A stretch of 64,000 bases of DNA, from positions 255,263 to 319,262 of the forward strand of contig NZ_LMCP01000045.1 in assembly GCF_001425625.1 (NCBI RefSeq), read 5' to 3'. The stretch is from Mesorhizobium sp. Root102. GTDB lineage: Bacteria; Pseudomonadota; Alphaproteobacteria; Rhizobiales; Rhizobiaceae. Of this stretch, positions 24,576 through 33,276 are shown piece by piece; within the stretch, counting starts at the first letter, position 1; every line of letters begins with the position of its first letter. Below the pieces are notes generated by a model that was not told where the DNA came from, did not search any database, and saw nothing but the letters and a program-made list of their open reading frames with translations. The translations under genes were made by a program, and so were the position numbers.

Positions 24576-25856
24576 GTGACCCGCACGCCAGGTTTCAACA
24601 CGCTCGCCGTCCACGCCGGCGCCAAGCCAGATCCCGCGACCGGCGCACGCGCCACGCCGATCTACCAGACGACCTCCTTCGTCTTCGATGATGCCGACCA
24701 TGCCGCCTCGCTGTTCGGGCTGAAGGCCTTCGGCAACATCTACACCCGCATCATGAACCCGACCCAGGCGGTGCTGGAAGAGCGCATGGCGGCCCTCGAA
24801 GGCGGCACGGCGGCCCTTGCGGTCGCCTCCGGTCATGCCGCGCAGGTGATCGTGTTCCACAATCTGATGCAGCCTGGCGACAATTTCGTTGCCGCCAACA
24901 AGCTCTATGGCGGCTCGATCAACCAGTTCGGCCATGCCTTCAAGAATTTTGGCTGGGAAGTGCGCTGGGCCGAAACCAATGACATCTCTACCTTCGAAAG
25001 CCAGATCGACGACAGGACCAAGGCGATCTTCATCGAGAGCCTCGCCAATCCGGGAGGCACCTTCGTCGACATCGAGAAGATCGGTGACATCGCGCGCAAG
25101 CATGGCCTGCCGCTGATCGTCGACAACACGCTGGCCTCGCCCTACCTCATCCGGCCGATCGAGCATGGCGCCGACATTGTCGTGCATTCGCTGACCAAGT
25201 TTATCGGCGGCCATGGCAATTCGATCGGCGGCGCCATCATCGATGGCGGCACCTTCGACTGGTCGAAGTCGGGCAAATACCCGATGCTGTCGGAACCGCG
25301 CCCCGAATATGGCGGCCTCGTCCTGCACGAAACCTTCGGCAATTTCGCTTTCGCTATTGCCGCGCGTGTGCTCGGCCTGCGCGACCTTGGCCCGGCGATC
25401 TCGCCGTTCAACGCCTTCCTCATCCTGACCGGCCTGGAGACCTTGCCGCTGCGCATGCAGCGCCACTGCGACAACGCCGTGACGGTTGCCGCCTGGCTGT
25501 CCAACCATCCCAAGGTCGCCTCGGTGAACTACCCCGGCCTGCCCAGCGACAAGAACAACGCGCTACAGAAGAAGTACTCGCCGCTTGGCGCCGGCGCCGT
25601 GTTCACCTTCGCTCTCAAGGGCGGTTATGACGCCGGCGTGAAATTTGTCGAGGCGCTCGAACTGTTCTCGCACCTCGCCAATGTCGGCGACACCAAGTCG
25701 CTGGTCATCCACCCGGCCTCGACCACGCACCGCCAGCTTTCCGACGAGCAGAAGGTCAAGGCGGGCGCGGGACCGGACACGGTACGGCTGTCGATCGGCA
25801 TCGAGGACGTCAACGACATCGTCGCCGACCTCGAACAGGCGCTCGCCAAGGTCTGA
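24576..25856 (+). CDS. metY: O-acetylhomoserine (thiol)-lyase / aminocarboxypropyltransferase
   Basis: The 426-residue PLP enzyme should make homocysteine from O-acetylhomoserine and sulfide. Cys/Met-metabolism family motifs are TPIYQTTSFVFDDADHA near residue 29, KAFGNIYTRIMNPTQ near 53, and the PLP lysine in HSLTKFIGGHGNS near 205. The length and the MetY-like ASVNYPGLPSDKNNALQKKY support sulfhydrylase over cystathionine lyase. GTG at 24576 is chosen because GGGAGG lies 7 bases before it; a longer ATG frame from 24480 lacks such a site. The 146-base leader 24430-24575 shows no SAM-II riboswitch that I can recognise. Confidence 0.93.
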   Translation: MTRTPGFNTLAVHAGAKPDPATGARATPIYQTTSFVFDDADHAASLFGLKAFGNIYTRIMNPTQAVLEERMAALEGGTAALAVASGHAAQVIVFHNLMQPGDNFVAANKLYGGSINQFGHAFKNFGWEVRWAETNDISTFESQIDDRTKAIFIESLANPGGTFVDIEKIGDIARKHGLPLIVDNTLASPYLIRPIEHGADIVVHSLTKFIGGHGNSIGGAIIDGGTFDWSKSGKYPMLSEPRPEYGGLVLHETFGNFAFAIAARVLGLRDLGPAISPFNAFLILTGLETLPLRMQRHCDNAVTVAAWLSNHPKVASVNYPGLPSDKNNALQKKYSPLGAGAVFTFALKGGYDAGVKFVEALELFSHLANVGDTKSLVIHPASTTHRQLSDEQKVKAGAGPDTVRLSIGIEDVNDIVADLEQALAKV

Positions 25857-25862
25857 TTTTTT

Positions 25863-25911
25863 TACCCTCCCCCTTGTGGGGAGGGTCGGCGCGCAGCGCC
25901 GGGGTGGGGGG
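25863..25911 (+). repeat. dispersed intergenic repeat, single copy
   Basis: CCCTCCCCCTTGTGGGGAGG followed by GTCGGCGCGCAGCGCCGG matches the right arm of the inverted pair at 17763-17807. The CCCTCCCC/GGGGAGGG and GCGC/GCGC arms form small hairpins. It lies between metY and the cupin gene and may act as a terminator or a REP-like element. Confidence 0.75.
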
Positions 25912-25937
25912 AGCCGGCTCTTTCAAGGAGGCAAGTC

Positions 25938-26285
25938 TTGTCCGCGCATTACCTGACAATAGCGACTGACAGCGTCGAGCCTGAATCTGGCGCGCCGGCG
26001 CCAGATCGGCTGATCTTGGGCGATCCGAAATTCCGCACCTGGAATGTCGAGGAGCGGGAGGGCGGCCTCTACGCCGGCATCTGGGAATCGACTCCCGGCA
26101 AATGGCGTATCGTCTATGACGAGTGGGAGTTCTGCCACATCCTGTCCGGCGTTTCGGTGATCGCGGAGGACGGTGGGCAAGCGCGCACCGTCAAGTCCGG
26201 CGACAGTTTCGTGCTGAGGCCTGGCTTCAAAGGCAGCTGGGAAGTGCTTGAAACGACTCGCAAGGAGTATGTGATCAAGCTTTGA
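25938..26285 (+). CDS. small cupin domain protein (EutQ/DUF861-like)
   Basis: The 115-residue protein starts at TTG with an excellent AAGGAGG 7 bases upstream. It is a single cupin barrel: KWRIVYDEWEFCHILSGVSV near residue 54 replaces the usual metal-binding motif 1 and keeps E and H, and SGDSFVLRPGFKGSWEVLET near 88 is motif 2. It resembles the EutQ-like cupin family of unknown small-molecule function. Its TGA is immediately followed by the complement of the next gene's stop, so the two genes meet tail to tail with no gap. Confidence 0.85.
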   Translation: MSAHYLTIATDSVEPESGAPAPDRLILGDPKFRTWNVEEREGGLYAGIWESTPGKWRIVYDEWEFCHILSGVSVIAEDGGQARTVKSGDSFVLRPGFKGSWEVLETTRKEYVIKL

Positions 26286-27353
26286 TCACTTTGCTGGAAA
26301 CTGGCTGAGGCAGGCTTCCGACGCCTTGTCGTGGAAGGTCAGCACGTCGACATCCTGTGCCTCGACATCCGCGTCGGAGATTTCCTCGCGATAATACTGC
26401 GCCATGAGATCGAGCCCCTCCTGGCTGATGCCCTGTGTCGGCATCTCGCGGGCAAGGCAGCCGCAGAGGCTGAGCGCCCGGTCCGGCGAGCCAATCTTGT
26501 GGTTGGTGAGGATGAAGGTCTGTGCCGGGCAGGCATCGAGGAAAGCGTCGAAATCCAGCTTCTGCTGCGGCTGGTCGCCATGGTTGAAATAGGCCGGTGG
26601 CCATTGGCTCTTGCCGCTGGCGACATCGCAGCCGGTGGCTACATCCTTGGCACTGTTCTGGACGGCCAGCAGCGCCGTCCACTCTTCACCGGTCGGGTAT
26701 TCGAAGTTTTCTGCCAGCGACGCGGTGTACATGTCGAGATCGGGCTGCGTAAAGCCGATCACCTGAAGGCGATTGAACTGGCATTGACATTCAGCGCTCA
26801 CGCGCTCGGCTTCGCCATCGGCTGGCTGCTCGTTGGACTTGCTTTTCTGGCAAGCCGCCAGGAAGGCTGCTCCATCGAGCGACGAAGCTGGAAAGCTGGA
26901 GGCGTCGAGATAGCGCTTGCCGTCCCAGCCGATCGTCATCTGGTCGGACTGGATGTCGAGAAAACCGTTCCGTTTGAAGGCGCTGAGCCCGATCTTGTCC
27001 TGCGGCACCAGCCGGGCACCCGGAATGTCGCCGAGAACCTCCTGGTAGCTGTCGCCTTCCAGGACAAACAGGAAGTTCCCGCAGTTGGTGCCATCACAGC
27101 CCGGCGCATAGCGATAGGCGAAAATCTCCGGAAAACCATCGAGGTTGAGATCGACCTCGATGGCAAACGATGTTAGCGGCAGTCCTTTCGATCCGGTCTG
27201 CCGCTCCAGCAGAACCGTGGCCATTTTCTGGGCGATGGCCATGCTGTTTTGCCATGGGATGTTTTCCGGCTGCTGCTGGGCGGCCGCGATGTCAGGGGAT
27301 GCGCGCACCAGCGCCAGGGCGAACAACGTCGCCCGTATCGAAAACAGTCTCAT
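26286..27353 (-). CDS. secreted hypothetical protein with Ca-binding-like loop
   Basis: The 355-residue protein starts with a signal peptide (MRLFSIRATLFALALVRASP, cleavage probably near IAAA). A DLNLDGFPEIF segment near residue 68 resembles the DxDxDG calcium-binding loop of FG-GAP/dockerin-type proteins. Two similar cysteine-containing regions (SSLDGAAFLAACQK with AECQCQF; DFDAFLDACPAQ with LCGCLAR) suggest an internal duplication with disulfides. I do not recognise the family. It is probably periplasmic. The downstream cupin gene is convergent. Confidence 0.75.
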   Translation of the reverse strand: MRLFSIRATLFALALVRASPDIAAAQQQPENIPWQNSMAIAQKMATVLLERQTGSKGLPLTSFAIEVDLNLDGFPEIFAYRYAPGCDGTNCGNFLFVLEGDSYQEVLGDIPGARLVPQDKIGLSAFKRNGFLDIQSDQMTIGWDGKRYLDASSFPASSLDGAAFLAACQKSKSNEQPADGEAERVSAECQCQFNRLQVIGFTQPDLDMYTASLAENFEYPTGEEWTALLAVQNSAKDVATGCDVASGKSQWPPAYFNHGDQPQQKLDFDAFLDACPAQTFILTNHKIGSPDRALSLCGCLAREMPTQGISQEGLDLMAQYYREEISDADVEAQDVDVLTFHDKASEACLSQFPAK

Positions 27354-27377
27354 ATCGCAGCCCCAGGCCCGCGATCG

Positions 27378-28628
27378 TCAGAAGCCGACGGCGAGCGTTT
27401 CCAGCCCATGGAAGTGGTAAGTGTCGCGGAAGCTTGGGCTTTCGGCAAGATGGAGCTTTGGGTGACGCTCAAACAGGGTTTTCAGGGACACCTGCAATTC
27501 GAGCCGGGCCAGCGGCGCACCGATGCAGAAATGGATGCCGGCGCCGAAGGACACGTTCTTCTGGTCCGCACGGCCGGGCTGGAAGGCTTGCGGTTCGGCG
27601 AAGGCACGCGGGTCATGGTTGGCCATGCCAAGCAGCAGCCCGATCGTCTGGCCCGGCTGCACGACGATGCCGGGCGAGACCTCGATCTCGTGATAGGCGT
27701 AGCGGGTGAACATGTGCAGCGGCGCGTCGAAGCGCAGGCATTCCTCGACCGTTGCCGCGGTCGCCTCGGGTGAAGCGAAGAAGCGGCTGACATCGCCGCC
27801 TTGCATAAGGATGGAGCGAACAGCGTTGCCGGTCTGATGCACCGTCGCTTCATGACCGGCATTGAGCAGCAGGATCGCCGAGGACACCATCTCGTCCTCC
27901 GACAGTTTTTGGCCGTCCTCCTGCGCCGAAATCAGCAACGACAGCAGGTCGTCGCCGGGCTTCTTGCGCCGCTCGGTGACGTAGCCACGCAGGAAGTCGG
28001 CAAATTCGCTCGCCGCGCGATTGGCGGTTTCCTCGGTTTCGCGGGTGCGGCCGTGGATGTACATGGCGACCATCCGGTGTGACCAGTCGAGCAGTTGCGG
28101 CCCCATCTCGACCGGCACGCCGAGCATTTCGGCAATGATGGTGATCGGCAAGGGCGCCGCAAAGGCCGGCAGCAGGTCGACGGCCTTGCCCGGTTCGAAA
28201 CGGTCGATCAGGTCGTTGGCCAGAGCCTCGACACGCGGCCGCAGCCGTTCGATCTGGCGGGAGACTAAGGCACGATTGACCAGCGTTCTCAGCCGCGTGT
28301 GAACCGGCGGCTCGAGCTCCAGCATCGAATTGGCTTCGATGCCGTCGAATGCTCTGAGATGGCTGCGATCCTCGCCGATGCCGCGGCTATCCGGAATGCC
28401 AGCCGGGTTCTGGCGGCCGAAGCGGCGGTCGCGCAGCAGCCGGTTGACGTCATCGAAACCGCCAAAGCACCAGAAGCCGAATTCTTCCCAGAAGAATGCA
28501 TTCGATGCGCCGTGCAGAAAGGCATAGGCCCCGTAAGGGTCTTGAAAAAAGGCCGGGTCATGCGGGTCAAGCCTTAAGCGACGAGTGGCTGGATCAAAGG
28601 CCAGGGCGGGTGGCGTCAATTTGCTCAT
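27378..28628 (-). CDS. cytochrome P450
   Basis: The 416-residue soluble P450 carries all signature elements: I-helix NAGHEATVHQTGN near residue 246 (the acid-threonine pair appears as E-A-T), K-helix EECLRF near 289, a PERF-like FQPGRAD region, and the haem loop SFGAGIHFCIGAPLARLEL near 357 with the cysteine ligand. It belongs to the bacterial class I type that takes electrons from a ferredoxin. No ferredoxin or reductase gene is adjacent. The start at 28628 (MSKLTPPALAF) fits family length; a longer frame begins at 28691. Substrate unknown. Confidence 0.94.
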   Translation of the reverse strand: MSKLTPPALAFDPATRRLRLDPHDPAFFQDPYGAYAFLHGASNAFFWEEFGFWCFGGFDDVNRLLRDRRFGRQNPAGIPDSRGIGEDRSHLRAFDGIEANSMLELEPPVHTRLRTLVNRALVSRQIERLRPRVEALANDLIDRFEPGKAVDLLPAFAAPLPITIIAEMLGVPVEMGPQLLDWSHRMVAMYIHGRTRETEETANRAASEFADFLRGYVTERRKKPGDDLLSLLISAQEDGQKLSEDEMVSSAILLLNAGHEATVHQTGNAVRSILMQGGDVSRFFASPEATAATVEECLRFDAPLHMFTRYAYHEIEVSPGIVVQPGQTIGLLLGMANHDPRAFAEPQAFQPGRADQKNVSFGAGIHFCIGAPLARLELQVSLKTLFERHPKLHLAESPSFRDTYHFHGLETLAVGF

Positions 28629-28732
28629 GCCAGACCAATAGCGCGGCTTGCCAGCCGGGTTCCAGACCGTATGTTGACGACCGCAACCCAATGCGTTGAG
28701 CCAGCCGGCGCGGCTGCGGAAAGACTGATTTG

Positions 28733-29836
28733 ATGAATGTGATCGTTGTTGGCGCGGGTATCGCCGGCCTCTCCACGGCGTGGTCGCTGGTCAAGGCAGG
28801 CCATAGCGTTTCGATCGTCGAGCAGGGGCCGATCCCCAATCCGCTGGCCGCGTCGGGTGACCACCATCGTATCATCCGCCGCGCCTACCGCGCCGGAACC
28901 GGCTATGGCCGGTTGATCACCGAAGCCTATCAGGCATGGGACGAGATGTGGGCCGATCTCGGTGAAAGCCACCTCGATGCGCGCGGATTTGTCTGCATTT
29001 CGCGCGAGCCGGGCGACGAGGCCGAGGAATACCGCGAGGGGTTGGAAGAGGGCAATTTTCCCTTCGAATTGCTGGAACCCGATGCAGCCGTGGAACGCTG
29101 GCCCTTTTTGCAGGCCAGTTCATTCCGCTATGCCTATTTTTCGACCGAAGGTGGCGCGCTGCATTGCCGCAAGATCGCCTCCGGCCTGGCAAAGTGGCTG
29201 CGCGCCAACGGCGCCAATGTCTACGAACACAGCAAGGTCACCGCCATCGACTCCGAGGCCGGCCATGTCGTGCTCGAAAGCGGCGAGACAATGCAAGCCG
29301 ACCGCATCGTCGTCGCTGCAGGTGCCTGGGTGTTGAAACTGTTCCCGGAGCTGGGTGGGGAACTGAAGACCTATCGAACCGCACTTGCCTATGTCGAACC
29401 GCCGGCCGACCTCAAGGCCGCCTGGCATGCGTCACCGGTCGTCCTCGATATCGGCGGCACGGTCGACGGCTATGTGATCCCGCCCTCCGGCGGCGCCGGC
29501 ATGAAATTCGGGTCCGGGCTGCACAGGGTGCCGACCAGCGACGCCGACTGGAACCGTCAGCCGGTGCCGGGCGAGGGCGAAGCGATCCGCAACCTGTTTT
29601 CGCCGCCGATCGCCCGCATTGCGGAATATGCGGTGACCGAGGTCGTCACCTGCGCCTACACCTTCACATCAGACGAGAAATTCATGGCCCATGAAAAAGG
29701 CAAGTGCCTGATCGTTTCGGCTTGCTCCGGCCATGGCTACAAGTTCGGGGCCGCGGTCGGCCGGCGCGTAGCCGCCGCCATCGGCGATGGCGATATCGCC
29801 GGCCTGAAGGCATGGCTGCGGGCGGAAGTGGCCTGA
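28733..29836 (+). CDS. FAD-dependent oxidoreductase, DAO/monomeric sarcosine oxidase-like
   Basis: The 367-residue flavoprotein begins with a dinucleotide-binding motif VIVVGAGIAGLSTAWSLVKA and VSIVEQG. GALHCRKIASGLAKWLRANG near residue 140 and the second FAD contact ADRIVVAAGAWVLKLFPELG near 185 follow the sarcosine oxidase / N-methyl-amino-acid oxidase layout. The C-terminal CSGHGYKFGAAVGRRVA contains the pattern that places the FAD-linking cysteine (C-S-G-x-G-x-K-F) in monomeric sarcosine oxidases. The codon before ATG is TTG and could also be the start. It oxidises an unknown secondary amine or amino acid. It is divergent from the P450 gene. Confidence 0.9.
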   Translation: MNVIVVGAGIAGLSTAWSLVKAGHSVSIVEQGPIPNPLAASGDHHRIIRRAYRAGTGYGRLITEAYQAWDEMWADLGESHLDARGFVCISREPGDEAEEYREGLEEGNFPFELLEPDAAVERWPFLQASSFRYAYFSTEGGALHCRKIASGLAKWLRANGANVYEHSKVTAIDSEAGHVVLESGETMQADRIVVAAGAWVLKLFPELGGELKTYRTALAYVEPPADLKAAWHASPVVLDIGGTVDGYVIPPSGGAGMKFGSGLHRVPTSDADWNRQPVPGEGEAIRNLFSPPIARIAEYAVTEVVTCAYTFTSDEKFMAHEKGKCLIVSACSGHGYKFGAAVGRRVAAAIGDGDIAGLKAWLRAEVA

Positions 29837-29849
29837 GCGCTTTCCGGGC

Positions 29850-30440
29850 CTAATCCTGGCAATGCCTCGGAATATGCACGCGCCGCCAGCCTGAAGACCC
29901 TTCACGGATCAGCACGCGGCGCGCGACGGTATTATACGAGGCGGGAACATCGATGACTTGTCTCTGTTCCGGCTGCACCAGCACCTCCTCGGCGATGCTG
30001 TCGTACTGTGCGGGAATGACGACACGGCGCGTGCGTTCCGGCTGGATCACCACGGTTTCGGCGACGCGCTCATAGCGCGCCTTGTGCCGGATCTTGCACA
30101 GCACCTTGCGGCCGTGGATGACGCGCCATTCCCAGGAATATCCGCCGTCATCGACCCGGACCGTACGGTAGACGGTGCGGGTGACGGCGGGCACGACCTC
30201 GTAGGTCACTTGTGGCGGAACGGTCATCACCACGCGTTCGCGGGTGCCGTAGATAGGGGCAACATAATCGACCTGCTGACCGGGCGGACTGACCATCACG
30301 TCTTCATAGACGGTGTCATAGATGGCCGGCGTGCGGACGGGTTCGTAACATTCGACGGCGCGGCCGCCGGCCGCCGTCTGCGAAATCGTACCGAGCATGG
30401 CCAGCCCGGCAATGGTGAAGCATGCGGTTTTCCCAGACAT
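29850..30440 (-). CDS. secreted protein built from YD-type internal repeats
   Basis: The 196-residue protein has a signal peptide (MSGKTACFTIAGLAMLGTIS) and GGGGAG before the ATG at 30440. The mature part repeats a unit of about 25 residues: RTPAIYDTVYEDVMVSPP, IYGTRERVVMTVPP, ARYERVAETVVIQPERTRRV, AQYDSIAEEVLVQPEQRQVI and ASYNTVARRVLIREG. The shared pattern is a tyrosine, an acidic or polar pair, alternating valines and a proline, suggesting extended beta structure. A CKIRHKARYE segment and one HCQD end add cysteines. I do not recognise a named family; an envelope or periplasmic role is likely. Confidence 0.78.
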   Translation of the reverse strand: MSGKTACFTIAGLAMLGTISQTAAGGRAVECYEPVRTPAIYDTVYEDVMVSPPGQQVDYVAPIYGTRERVVMTVPPQVTYEVVPAVTRTVYRTVRVDDGGYSWEWRVIHGRKVLCKIRHKARYERVAETVVIQPERTRRVVIPAQYDSIAEEVLVQPEQRQVIDVPASYNTVARRVLIREGSSGWRRVHIPRHCQD

Positions 30441-30768
30441 GGCACTCCCCGTGTTGAACTCTAGCATCAGTTCAACGCTGAATTGTAGGGGAAGCTGCCT
30501 CGGAGAAAAGCGGTTTCGGCGCATTTCGTTAAGCGATGCGGTTAAGAAATTGCTACGGTGGTGACGACACCGCCGAGCGATCACGGCACAGGTCGATGAA
30601 TCCCGTGAAATGTAACCTTGATTCGACTTACCCAGATGGCTAGGACGGGTCGGCCTTGCGCAAGGATGAGCCGGCATCCTATTTACACAGTAACGATCCA
30701 GAACCGATTCTGCCCGATCTGCCAGCTTTGCCGGCGCCGGAATCCCACCGCGAGATAAGAGATAACTA
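30441..30768. other. 328-base intergenic region before clpP
   Basis: Apart from the heat-shock-type promoter at 30655-30684 I see no gene here. The part next to 30440 should carry the divergent promoter of the repeat-protein gene. CGTTAAGCGATGCGGTTAAG at 30527-30546 has two TTAA words nine bases apart, not the seven of a CtrA box. Confidence 0.5.
30655..30684 (+). promoter_or_regulatory. RpoH (heat-shock sigma) type promoter of clpP
   Basis: CTTGCG at 30655-30660 is followed after exactly 17 bases by CCTATTT at 30678-30684. This fits the alphaproteobacterial RpoH pattern CTTGAA-N17-CCNATNT with two mismatches, both in the -35 element. Transcription would start about 75-80 bases before the clpP ATG. 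clpP is a known heat-shock gene in rhizobia, which makes the match plausible. Confidence 0.6.
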
Positions 30769-31398
30769 ATGAAGAACCCCGTCGAAACCTACATGAACCT
30801 CGTTCCGATGGTGGTCGAACAGACCAATCGCGGCGAGCGGGCCTACGACATTTTCTCGCGCCTCCTCAAGGAGCGCATCATTTTCATCACCGGTCCGGTC
30901 GAGGACGGCATGGCGACGCTGGTCTGCGCGCAGCTTTTGTTCCTCGAAGCCGAGAATCCGAAGAAGGAAATCAACCTCTACATCAATTCGCCGGGCGGTG
31001 TCGTCACCTCGGGCATGGCGATCTACGACACCATGCAGTTCATCAAGCCGGCGGTGTCGACGCTCTGCATCGGCCAGGCGGCCTCGATGGGCTCGCTGCT
31101 CTTGACCGCCGGCCACAAGGACATGCGCTTTGCCACGCCGAACGCCCGCATCATGGTTCACCAGCCTTCCGGCGGCTTCCAGGGCCAGGCGTCCGACATC
31201 GAGCGCCATGCTCAGGACATCATCAAGCTGAAGCGTCGCCTCAACGAGGTCTACGTCAAGCACACCGGCAAGAGCTACGAAGAGATCGAAAGGACGCTCG
31301 ACCGCGACCATTTCATGACCGCCGACGAAGCCAGGGATTTCGGCCTCATCGACAAGGTCATTTCGTCGCGTGAGCCGCCTGAAGGCGCTGTGGCATAA
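30769..31398 (+). CDS. clpP: ATP-dependent Clp protease proteolytic subunit
   Basis: The 209-residue serine protease has the catalytic serine in IGQAASMGSLLL near residue 105, the histidine in RIMVHQPSGGFQGQA near 130 and the aspartate in the LDRDHFMTADEARDFGLID region near 178. NLYINSPGGVVTSGMAIYD contributes the oxyanion region. It forms a double-heptamer chamber that receives proteins unfolded by ClpX (next gene) or ClpA. A heat-shock-type promoter lies upstream, and clpX follows after 297 bases with its own start region. Confidence 0.98.
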   Translation: MKNPVETYMNLVPMVVEQTNRGERAYDIFSRLLKERIIFITGPVEDGMATLVCAQLLFLEAENPKKEINLYINSPGGVVTSGMAIYDTMQFIKPAVSTLCIGQAASMGSLLLTAGHKDMRFATPNARIMVHQPSGGFQGQASDIERHAQDIIKLKRRLNEVYVKHTGKSYEEIERTLDRDHFMTADEARDFGLIDKVISSREPPEGAVA

Positions 31399-31695
31399 GG
31401 GCTTATTGGCAGTTGGCTGGCGGCATCACGCGCTTTTGGCGCGTCTTGCGGCATTTCGGCCACAATTGGCTGTTCCCTCGGGGGACAGGATTGCCTACGT
31501 TAAGGCTATGTTGAGTTTCGGCGGCTTAGCTTTATGCGGGGTTGTCGCGAATCATTGCCACGTTTTCTGATTTGTGTTTCGTACGGAATGCGTTGCGGGA
31601 GCCGGGACACACTGGCGGCGGCGGATTCCCGCGATAGATAGAGTATGCGCCCTTTCAGCCAGACCATCGGCGGGCGGCCATGAAAGGACATGAAA

Positions 31696-32970
31696 ATGAG
31701 CAAGGTCGGCAACAACAGCGGCGATTCCAAGAACACGCTTTACTGCTCGTTTTGCGGCAAAAGCCAGCACGAAGTGCGCAAGCTGATCGCCGGTCCGACG
31801 GTCTTCATCTGCGACGAGTGCGTCGAGCTCTGCATGGACATCATCCGCGAGGAGAACAAGACCTCGATGGTGAAGTCACGCGAGGGCGTGCCGACACCGC
31901 AGGAGATCCTCAAGGTTCTCGACGACTACGTCATCGGCCAGCCCTACGCCAAGCGCGTGCTGTCGGTGGCGGTCCACAACCACTACAAGCGCCTCGCGCA
32001 CGCCGGCAAGAACAACGATGTCGAGCTGGCGAAGTCCAACATCCTGCTGATCGGCCCGACCGGTTGCGGCAAGACGCTGCTTGCGCAGACGCTGGCCCGC
32101 ATCATCGACGTGCCCTTCACCATGGCTGATGCCACGACGCTGACCGAAGCCGGCTATGTCGGCGAGGACGTCGAAAACATCATCCTGAAGCTGTTGCAGT
32201 CGGCCGACTACAATGTCGAGCGGGCCCAGCGCGGCATTGTCTACATCGACGAAATCGACAAGATCTCGCGCAAGTCCGACAATCCTTCGATCACCCGCGA
32301 CGTGTCGGGCGAGGGCGTGCAGCAGGCGCTGCTGAAGATCATGGAAGGCACCGTCGCCTCCGTGCCGCCGCAGGGCGGCAGGAAGCATCCGCAGCAGGAA
32401 TTTCTGCAGGTCGACACCGCCAACATCCTGTTCATCTGCGGCGGCGCCTTCGCCGGGTTGGACAAGATCATCTCCGATCGCGGCCGCAAGACCTCGATCG
32501 GCTTCGGCGCCATCGTCGCTTCGCCCGAGGATCGCCGCACCGGCGATGTCTTCCGTCTGGTCGAGCCAGAGGATCTGTTGAAGTTCGGTCTTATCCCCGA
32601 GTTTGTCGGCCGTCTGCCGGTTCTGGCGACGCTGGAGGATCTCGACGAGCCGGCACTGATCCAGATCCTGACTGAGCCGAAGAACGCGCTGGTCAAGCAG
32701 TACCAGCGGCTGTTCGAGATGGAGAATGTCGACCTGACCTTCCACGAGAACGCCCTGTCGGCCATCGCCAAGCGCGCCATCGAGCGCAAGACAGGCGCGC
32801 GTGGCCTGCGTTCGATCATGGAAGCGATCCTGCTCGACACGATGTTCGAACTTCCTGCGCTCGAAGGCGTGCGCGAAGTGGTTATTTCGGAGGAGGTGGT
32901 GACCGGCAGTGCCCGGCCGCTCTACATCTACTCCGAGCAGAAGGAAAAGAAGGGCAATGTCAGCGCCTGA
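31696..32970 (+). CDS. clpX: ATP-dependent Clp protease ATP-binding subunit ClpX
   Basis: The 424-residue AAA+ unfoldase starts with the zinc-binding domain (YCSFCGKSQHEVRKLIAG and FICDECVELC, four cysteines). Walker A is GPTGCGKTLLAQTLA near residue 121, Walker B YIDEIDKI near 187, the pore loop GYVGED near 156, and the IGF loop for ClpP docking is FGAI-containing IGFGAIVAS near 273. I prefer the ATG at 31696, since AGGAC is 6 bases before it and too close to the ATG at 31690. The gap 31399-31695 contains its promoter region, which I could not resolve. Confidence 0.98.
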   Translation: MSKVGNNSGDSKNTLYCSFCGKSQHEVRKLIAGPTVFICDECVELCMDIIREENKTSMVKSREGVPTPQEILKVLDDYVIGQPYAKRVLSVAVHNHYKRLAHAGKNNDVELAKSNILLIGPTGCGKTLLAQTLARIIDVPFTMADATTLTEAGYVGEDVENIILKLLQSADYNVERAQRGIVYIDEIDKISRKSDNPSITRDVSGEGVQQALLKIMEGTVASVPPQGGRKHPQQEFLQVDTANILFICGGAFAGLDKIISDRGRKTSIGFGAIVASPEDRRTGDVFRLVEPEDLLKFGLIPEFVGRLPVLATLEDLDEPALIQILTEPKNALVKQYQRLFEMENVDLTFHENALSAIAKRAIERKTGARGLRSIMEAILLDTMFELPALEGVREVVISEEVVTGSARPLYIYSEQKEKKGNVSA

Positions 32971-33276
32971 CATGAGCCCGCAGCGAAATTCTGAAACGGC
33001 GCCGCAAGGCGCCGTTTTGCTGTCTCGCACGGTTTTGCGGGAGCACCCGGTCTTGGGGTCGCAAATGTGTCACTTGCGGGAAAGTTGGAGGTGCGGATTT
33101 GTACTCGCCCCTTGATCTTTGTGGATCGTGCATCCAACTAATTGGAGAAGGCCGAGGTGCCCGATTTCTGTGCTGTAAAACTCCCGTCACAAACGGTGGT
33201 AGGCGGAACGATCCCCGGTCGTTAATATAGGATTCGCGGTTGGCTGATTGGCGGCCGCGACATGAAAGGTTGGACA
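32971..33276. other. 306-base intergenic region between clpX and lon
   Basis: The region holds the clpX terminator at 32994-33018 and otherwise no gene. A promoter for lon must lie between 33020 and 33270. CTTGAT-N17-CCAACTA at 33111-33140 only loosely resembles a heat-shock promoter. Confidence 0.4.
32994..33018 (+). terminator. Rho-independent terminator of clpX
   Basis: AAACGGCGCC and GGCGCCGTTTT form a perfect G+C-rich hairpin with a GCAA loop and a T run, 24 bases after the clpX stop. Confidence 0.85.

Noticed and set aside
30527..30546. CtrA-like TTAA...TTAA site before the secreted repeat protein
   Set aside because: The two TTAA words are nine bases apart rather than seven, and the flanks do not match.
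33111..33140. Heat-shock-type promoter before lon
   Set aside because: CTTGAT-N17-CCAACTA has the right spacing, but the -10 element fails at two of its key positions.
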